From the NCBI RefSeq assembly GCF_026625565.1, contig NZ_CP112998.1, positions 5,730,001-5,794,000 of the forward strand: a stretch of 64,000 nucleotides of DNA. The letters run 5' to 3'. The notes under the pieces were generated by a model that saw only the letters and a list, made by a program, of their open reading frames with translations, had not been told where the DNA came from and did not search any database. The stretch comes from Dyadobacter pollutisoli (GTDB taxonomy: Bacteria; Bacteroidota; Bacteroidia; Cytophagales; Spirosomataceae). The position numbers and the translations under genes were made by a program. Positions 58,727 to 64,000 of the stretch are shown here, piece by piece; positions within the stretch are counted from its first letter, which is position 1, and the number at the start of each line of letters is the position of its first letter.

Positions 58727-61699
58727 TTATGCTTTTGCTTTCTTAGTCGCTGCCGCTGGTACTGCCGCGTCCGCCACAGCCAACGGCTCATTCTTTTTCT
58801 GACGTTGCAGAAGGTCAACCACAATCGGTGCCGCTACGAACAGGGAAGAATACGTTCCGACGATTACACCCAGCAACATACAGAATGTAAATCCGCGGAT
58901 CACCGCGCCACCAAAGACCATCAAGACGACCAGTACCAGAATAACTGAGATACCGGTTACCGCAGTACGGCTCAAAGTACTGTTCAATGCATTGTTGATA
59001 ACCGTAGACAGGTTTTGGCCGCGTGCCTTATCGTCTGCAAGATAGTCGCGGATACGGTCATAAATTACAACGGTATCATTCATCGAATATCCGATCATGG
59101 TCAGGATTGCACCAATGAATGCCTGGTCAATGTCAAGCGACCATGGAAGCCAGCCATTAAACAACGAGAAAATCGCAAGAATAATGATGACGTCATGGCC
59201 TAGTGAAACAACCGCACCATAACTGAATGCCACTCTTTTGAAACGAATCAGGATATAAATAAAATTGGCTCCCAATGCTAGCAGGATCGCATATACTGCC
59301 GACCACAAAGTATCTTTCGCCATCGTAGGCCCTACCTTGTTAGAACTTACAATTTTAGCAGGGTTACCAGCGATTTTTTTAACCGCTTCCATAACCTTCG
59401 CTTCCGCTTTCTGATCTGCCTCAGGGGTTGTTTCCTCTATCAGATATGCAGTTGTGATCTTCACCTGATCCTGACCACCGAATGTTTTCACCTCGGTAGT
59501 TGAACCAAGCACCTCGTCCATATTGGTACGAAGCTGATCAGCATCCACAGAATTTTCAAAGCGGATTACATAAGAACGTCCCCCTTTGAAATCAATACCC
59601 AGACCAAAGCCTTTGAAAATAAACGAGCCTATCCCGATCACGATGATGATCGAAGAGATGATATAGAAACGGCGGCGTTGAGAAACGAAATCGAAGTGGT
59701 TGTCTTTAAACCAGTTTTTACTCAATCCAGAATAGAAATTGAATGTCTTACCCTTTTTGATCTGTTGCTCCAACAAAAGACGTGTAATGAAGATCGCACT
59801 GAAGAGAGAAGTCAAAAGACCCAATACCAGTGTGGTTGCAAAACCCAAAACCAGACCTGTTCCGAATGTATACAGAATAATACCGGTCAATAAAGTCGTC
59901 ACGTTGGAGTCAATGATGGCCGTCAGGGAATTTTTAAAACCATCCCGGACCGATTGAGCGAAAGCTTTTCCCGTTTCCAGCTCTACTTTGATACTTTCAT
60001 AGATTAGTACGTTGGCATCCACCGCCATACCAATGGAAAGAACGATACCGGCAATACCGGAAAGCGTAAGAACCGCTCCCAATGATGCCATAACCCCCAA
60101 CAGGAAAAACAAATTGATCAGCAACGCGATATCTGCGATCCATCCTGCTTTGCTATAATAAGCAAACATGAAAACCAAAACGATCAGCAAACCTACTGCC
60201 GATGACCAGATACCATCCTGGATAGCCTCAGCACCCAAGGAAGATCCTACTACAGCTTCCTCAACGATGTGCGTTGGAGCTGGTAACTTACCCGCTTTCA
60301 ACACGTTGGCCATATCTTTCGTCTCTTCCACGGTAAAGTTACCGGTGATGCTAGAGTTACCGTTGGGAATTTCGCCCTGCACGGTTGGCGCAGTGTAAAC
60401 AAGGTTGTCAATGATGATCGCTACGGGACGGCCAATGCTGCGAGCCGTGAGTGAACGCCATTTGCGGGCACCTTCGCCATTCATTTGCATCGTTACTTCC
60501 GGACGGCCGCGGTCATCATAGTCGTGGTTTGCATTCACGATAACGTCACCTTCCATTGCTGCTTCACCATTCACTTTTTTGATAAAATATAATGGCAGGA
60601 TCAGTTGGTTATTTCCGGCTTCGGTTCCTTTGCGGTCCCACATAAACACCAGGTCAGCAGGGAAAAGTGACCGTACTTCCGGGCGGCGCAAGATCTCGCT
60701 TGCACGCGCTGTGTCTTTCAGGTATACGCCAAGACCTTGTGGCATTGGTACAAACAGACTTGTCAAAGCTGCACTTTGAGCAGCGATTGAAGCTGAATCT
60801 GTTTTTGTAGTATCACCTTTTTGCTCCAGCTGAGCAGCCAATCCGCCCGCAGCTGGTTTCTTGGTAGTGTCGGTAGTAGCAACAGTTGCAGCAGGTTTTG
60901 AAGCTGCTTTCTCGATTTCAGCTTGTTTGGTCAGGTATTTACCCAATCCATCCAATCCCGCAGCCAGTTCGTTGGTCAGATATACTTCCGAAAATTCCAG
61001 TTTAGCAGCACCAGAAAGCAAACGACGCACACGCTCTGGGTTATCAACACCAGGAAGCTCCACCAATATGCGGTTTTGGCCAGGCAGACGCTGAATGCTA
61101 GGGTTGGTTACCCCAAATTTATCAATACGGGCCTGTGTGATCTGGAATGCACGGTCGATAGAGCCATCCATTTCCGTGTTAAGCATTTTGATAACGTCAC
61201 CATCCGATGAGTTACCGCTTATTTTGCCACGGTTTGCGCTGGTAGCAAACACCGACGCCAGGGTTGTGTTTGGCGCTGCTTCTTTATAGGCAGAAACAAA
61301 ACGGTTGATAAAGCCGCTATTGCTTGCGGCTTTGTCCTCGGCAGCTTTTTTCAATGCATTCTGAAATGCTACGCTACGTGCGTTTCCGCCAGCCATGCCT
61401 CTTAAAATGTCTGCAGGAGCTACCTCCAATACTACGTGCATACCGCCCTGAAGGTCAAGACCCAGGTTCAATTCACGCTCCATTACCTCTTGCAATGTAT
61501 GTCCCAGATACACATCCTCACGCCACAACGAATCGATATAGCGTTGCTTTTTAGTCATATCTACGTCACCATTTGCATCGGTAGCGTAGGTTACCGCCTT
61601 ACTTTTGATGTTTCTGGAAACAAAAGTGAAGGAAAGGTAATAGACACTAATAAGGGCAATCACAATGGTTAGCCCTATTATTCCATTTTTATTGGTCAT
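58727..61699 (-). CDS. secDF: Fused protein translocase SecDF
   Basis: A 990-aa membrane protein that uses proton flow to aid late steps of Sec export. SecD half: an N-terminal helix, GLDLQGGMHVVLEVAP, a large periplasmic P1 domain with an Ala/Thr/Lys-rich insert (about 255-305), PAPTHIVEEAVVGSSLG and GMAVDANVLIYESIK. SecF half from about 680: GLGIDFKGGRSYVIRFE, then YSMNDTVVIYDRIRDYL. A single fused protein is normal for Bacteroidota. Confidence 0.96.
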   Translation of the reverse strand: MTNKNGIIGLTIVIALISVYYLSFTFVSRNIKSKAVTYATDANGDVDMTKKQRYIDSLWREDVYLGHTLQEVMERELNLGLDLQGGMHVVLEVAPADILRGMAGGNARSVAFQNALKKAAEDKAASNSGFINRFVSAYKEAAPNTTLASVFATSANRGKISGNSSDGDVIKMLNTEMDGSIDRAFQITQARIDKFGVTNPSIQRLPGQNRILVELPGVDNPERVRRLLSGAAKLEFSEVYLTNELAAGLDGLGKYLTKQAEIEKAASKPAATVATTDTTKKPAAGGLAAQLEQKGDTTKTDSASIAAQSAALTSLFVPMPQGLGVYLKDTARASEILRRPEVRSLFPADLVFMWDRKGTEAGNNQLILPLYFIKKVNGEAAMEGDVIVNANHDYDDRGRPEVTMQMNGEGARKWRSLTARSIGRPVAIIIDNLVYTAPTVQGEIPNGNSSITGNFTVEETKDMANVLKAGKLPAPTHIVEEAVVGSSLGAEAIQDGIWSSAVGLLIVLVFMFAYYSKAGWIADIALLINLFFLLGVMASLGAVLTLSGIAGIVLSIGMAVDANVLIYESIKVELETGKAFAQSVRDGFKNSLTAIIDSNVTTLLTGIILYTFGTGLVLGFATTLVLGLLTSLFSAIFITRLLLEQQIKKGKTFNFYSGLSKNWFKDNHFDFVSQRRRFYIISSIIIVIGIGSFIFKGFGLGIDFKGGRSYVIRFENSVDADQLRTNMDEVLGSTTEVKTFGGQDQVKITTAYLIEETTPEADQKAEAKVMEAVKKIAGNPAKIVSSNKVGPTMAKDTLWSAVYAILLALGANFIYILIRFKRVAFSYGAVVSLGHDVIIILAIFSLFNGWLPWSLDIDQAFIGAILTMIGYSMNDTVVIYDRIRDYLADDKARGQNLSTVINNALNSTLSRTAVTGISVILVLVVLMVFGGAVIRGFTFCMLLGVIVGTYSSLFVAAPIVVDLLQRQKKNEPLAVADAAVPAAATKKAKA

Positions 61700-61752
61700 T
61701 TCTTTAACTGTAAAAAATTAAATGATACTCTGAATGTAAAATACTGAGGAAC

Positions 61753-61770
61753 TGTCCTGAATTCAGGACA
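61753..61770. promoter_or_regulatory. 18-bp perfect palindrome upstream of secDF
   Basis: TGTCCTGAATTCAGGACA, two-fold symmetric, centred about 62 bases upstream of the secDF ATG, with partial outer GAACT/AGTTC symmetry. It has no T-run and so is more operator-like than terminator-like. The protein that would bind is unknown. Confidence 0.5.
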
Positions 61771-61807
61771 TATGAAGTTCCAACATAAGGTTGCCGTACA
61801 GGCTACA

Positions 61808-62200
61808 TTACGGGGCGTTGGTGACTATAAACCGTCCGAAAATTCTGTGGAAATAGGAAAAAAGGAAAGACGATTCCTTGTATGCGACGTGAACAACCAG
61901 CTTACTGGCAGTAAAATACCAGACAGGCTGCGGTAAAAAGTAGAAGTAATGAGAGAAATCAAATGAAATGGCCGGTGTGATCACCGCGTCCAGCGAGAGC
62001 GTGCTCACTTTCGCCTGTTCTGCATCATTTGATCTGGAAGCGGCTGCCTTTTTGGAAAGATCTTTGTTGATCTCCTTCGCCTTGGAGCTGTACTTTCCGT
62101 GGTCCGCGTGGTCAGACCATGACCTTGCTCCTGCTACCATCAAAAGCATGATGGCTAACATTAAGCTGATAGTCTGGTTGATAACTCTTGCGGTTTTCAC
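61808..62200 (-). CDS. Exported hypothetical protein upstream of secDF
   Basis: A 130-aa protein with a signal-type N-terminus (TISLMLAIMLLMVAGARSWS), a His/Asp/Lys-rich stretch (DHADHGKYSSKAKEINKDLS), and an aromatic C-terminal half (FDFSHYFYFLPQPVWYF). No recognised family. It runs in the same direction as secDF, 108 bp upstream, possibly in the same transcript. Confidence 0.6.
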   Translation of the reverse strand: MKTARVINQTISLMLAIMLLMVAGARSWSDHADHGKYSSKAKEINKDLSKKAAASRSNDAEQAKVSTLSLDAVITPAISFDFSHYFYFLPQPVWYFTASKLVVHVAYKESSFLFSYFHRIFGRFIVTNAP

Positions 62201-62384
62201 TTAGAGAATTGGGGTTTCAATTAAACCGCAAATTTTGTTTTAAAAAATTACAATCGCAAACTATTTTTTCGAACAATGCTTTGTGACTATTCTGATATTA
62301 TTTTGAATAATACTTTTTTATTTAAAAATCAGGCTTGAAATGCATTCATGCCTTAAATGAACAATTCACGAAATTGAATGCTAC

Positions 62385-63290
62385 CTAGCCAGCTGCCAGC
62401 TCGGAATAACCGAGCCTGCTTGAAATCTCGTCCGCCGCAGCCAGGCGAAATACGGAAGCACCCGGATGCAGTTTCAACTCCGTGGAATAATCGCATTCCA
62501 CCGGGATAAACCAGCCCAAAAGCCAATTCAGCAATGTATCAAAGTCTGCATTATGAATGCATTCTTCCAGCGCCACCTCGTCCGGTAACTCCACCGTGAC
62601 GGCAAGTGCAGCCATATAGGTGTCCAGTTCACCGCCAAACATCGTGTCCATTCCGAGCCGCGCGCCGGTTAGCCTAGCATTCGAACTCAAAAAATATTTA
62701 GTGCCAAATACTTCATTGATCCGGACCGGCAAATGAAGTACTGTCGATAATATTTCACTGGCCATTTCCATGTTTCCCCTGTTTTCAGAAATCAATGGTA
62801 ATACAGGCAGTAATCTGACAAAGGTCTTTTTAGGGATCGAATCAGGTGCCTGCCAGAAAGCTTTCAGCTCATTAAGCAGCTCCGAATCAGGATCCAGCTC
62901 GCAGGCACGCTGTTCGAGCTGGGCCAAGCTGACCCGGTTCAGGAAAAATTCCTGTTCCAGAGGCAAAAAGAACAACCTCGACTTTTGCTCTTTCTCACGC
63001 TGCATCCTGATCTCATCCACCTTCTTTTTTAATGTATTAATGGAATTGGAAGAAGGCAAATGGAAAAGCTGCTCCGGCAGATAATCATATATCCCGCTCC
63101 GGTTCGACTCAATCACCTGACCTTTGAAATTCCCCAACTCCCGCTCCTCCACCGTTTCCACATCCCGGTGACTACGCCGCTTGAATGCGCCAAGTGACCG
63201 AAACAGAATCTGGTCGGACAAGAGACCGTCTTCCAGCCAGGAGCAGGCTATGAATTCGGCGGTGAGATCGGCTTTTTGTTCGGTTATCAT
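62385..63290 (-). CDS. TssG-like type VI secretion baseplate protein (subtype iii)
   Basis: A 301-aa soluble protein. The features RLLPVLPLISENRGNMEMASE, FLSSNARLTGARLGMDTMFGG and PGASVFRLAA resemble TssG-type wedge proteins of Bacteroidota T6SS. It lies 7 bp after a TssF-like gene, the normal order of tssF-tssG. The identification is by layout and weak motif resemblance, not a database match; a tailocin-like baseplate is the alternative. Confidence 0.5.
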   Translation of the reverse strand: MITEQKADLTAEFIACSWLEDGLLSDQILFRSLGAFKRRSHRDVETVEERELGNFKGQVIESNRSGIYDYLPEQLFHLPSSNSINTLKKKVDEIRMQREKEQKSRLFFLPLEQEFFLNRVSLAQLEQRACELDPDSELLNELKAFWQAPDSIPKKTFVRLLPVLPLISENRGNMEMASEILSTVLHLPVRINEVFGTKYFLSSNARLTGARLGMDTMFGGELDTYMAALAVTVELPDEVALEECIHNADFDTLLNWLLGWFIPVECDYSTELKLHPGASVFRLAAADEISSRLGYSELAAG

Positions 63291-63297
63291 GTTTTAT

Positions 63298-64000
63298 TTA
63301 GTTCAATGTAACAACCTGGACCGGATACATTCCTGTTGACAGTTTTCCAATTTTCAATTGAAGAAGTTCACATTCACGCAGCCAGTCCGCATCATTACCC
63401 GCGCCCGCTGCCGGCGTGAGCCCTACCTGCAGGCAGCGCACGAAGCCTTGCCCTGGCATATTGCTTTGTACAAAATGTGGCTTCACCTGCACACGCCGGA
63501 GACGCGCGCCCAATTCCGCCGCACAAAATGCCTTGATGTCTTCCAATGTGACCAGCCTGTTGCGGGTAATAATGTTTTTCCTCAGCTGTTCTACATATTC
63601 CATCTCGTCAGGTTTCGCCTTTCCGCCCAGTGACTTTGTCAGCAAGGCAACGTCAGCACCATTGATAGCAGAGGCCGAGTAGGGTTGTAATCTCGAACCA
63701 GCCGGCAGGCCGTTTGCAGCCTCCGAAACAGTGGTCCAGTACGAAATGAAAAGTACGTCCGGATTTTTCTCGCCTTTAATCACCAGAAAAGGCTGCGCAG
63801 TGGTTTCACTGGCTTTTTTAACCCCCAGTTTCTGTTCAACCCTGGCCATATTCTGGGCAATTTCGCGGAGTATCGAGGCCAGAAAATCCTCTCCGATCGC
63901 ATTGAATGCTGTCACCTCGTCCCGCAACAATTCCATTAACTGGTACAGCACCGACTTTGCATTCCGCTGATCGAACCGACCGATTCCCTGTTGCCGGAGC
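63298..64000 (-). CDS. TssF-like baseplate protein, C-terminal part (5' end outside window)
   Basis: The frame is open to the window edge, so the GTG at 63951 is probably not the real start. The readable 234 aa have SVLYQLMELLRDEVTAFNA and the baseplate-like RNRLVTLEDIKAFCAAELG then RLRRVQVKPHF, similar to phage-tail J/TssF-type proteins. It overlaps no other gene and is followed at 7 bp by the TssG-like gene. Confidence 0.55.
   Translation of the reverse strand, partial: LRQQGIGRFDQRNAKSVLYQLMELLRDEVTAFNAIGEDFLASILREIAQNMARVEQKLGVKKASETTAQPFLVIKGEKNPDVLFISYWTTVSEAANGLPAGSRLQPYSASAINGADVALLTKSLGGKAKPDEMEYVEQLRKNIITRNRLVTLEDIKAFCAAELGARLRRVQVKPHFVQSNMPGQGFVRCLQVGLTPAAGAGNDADWLRECELLQLKIGKLSTGMYPVQVVTLN

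Overview
The window reads as chromosomal DNA of a Bacteroidota bacterium, most likely a Cytophagales member close to Dyadobacter/Spirosoma. The signs are a GldB gliding lipoprotein, Bacteroidota-only families (DUF4295 after rpmG, DUF4293, DUF6089-like barrels, DUF2911), a fused SecDF, a Cys/Gly-rich RicT, and promoters of the form TTG/TTTG-N20-22-TAnnTTTG with few Shine-Dalgarno sites. The assignment is from gene families only.

Layout. 1-5.6 kb (minus): an amidoligase-type operon, transglutaminase/DUF2126 followed by a circularly permuted ATP-grasp/alpha-E fusion that leaves the window. 5.9-13.2 kb: proC, a DUF1338 (2-oxoadipate dioxygenase type) gene, an orphan antitoxin-like gene, a secreted double-hydrolase fusion, a HIBADH-like dehydrogenase and an MCC-type carboxyltransferase. 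13.3-18.7 kb: an envelope cluster (MlaD, amidase, divergent LptD, DUF1573). 18.9-23.7 kb: fused 2-oxoacid dehydrogenase E1, then pglC-pglD-pglE-like genes of diacetamido-sugar (bacillosamine-type) glycan initiation. 23.7-31.5 kb: FKBP lipoprotein, endonuclease III, ECF sigma factor, YjjG-type nucleotidase, PhyH, a trypsin-like protease, DUF2911 and two DUF6089-like barrels. 31.7-34.1 kb: ABC ATPase/permease with a His-rich loop plus a DUF3299-like protein. 34.1-53.9 kb: mainly housekeeping (nuoH, gldB, gatB, rpmG, ftsY, rimO, kdsD-like, recQ, purD, ricT-like, anmK, lhgO). 56.9-61.7 kb: an APC permease and SecDF. 62.4-64.0 kb: two genes that look like TssG and TssF of a Bacteroidota (subtype iii) type VI secretion baseplate.

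The most unusual part is 53.98-56.85 kb, a direct tandem duplication of a small four-gene cassette. Gene 1 (about 87% identical between copies) and gene 4 (about 94%) are well preserved and gene 2 (DUF6169-like) is broken in copy B. Gene 3, a 69-70 aa protein, is only about 54% identical, and the divergence covers precisely gene 3 plus the inverted repeats on both sides of it. In both copies gene 3 sits behind a promoter whose -7 box ends four bases before the ATG (apparently leaderless). In copy A a perfect palindrome fills the -33/-7 spacer. This looks like an autoregulated module whose regulator and operators have changed together.

Other recurring structure: several intergenic REP-like hairpins with a GGAGTCGAAG-type core, two with short tandem repeats beside them, and palindromes at promoters (near 42.78 kb and upstream of secDF). 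No rRNA, tRNA, CRISPR array, insertion sequence or prophage was recognised.
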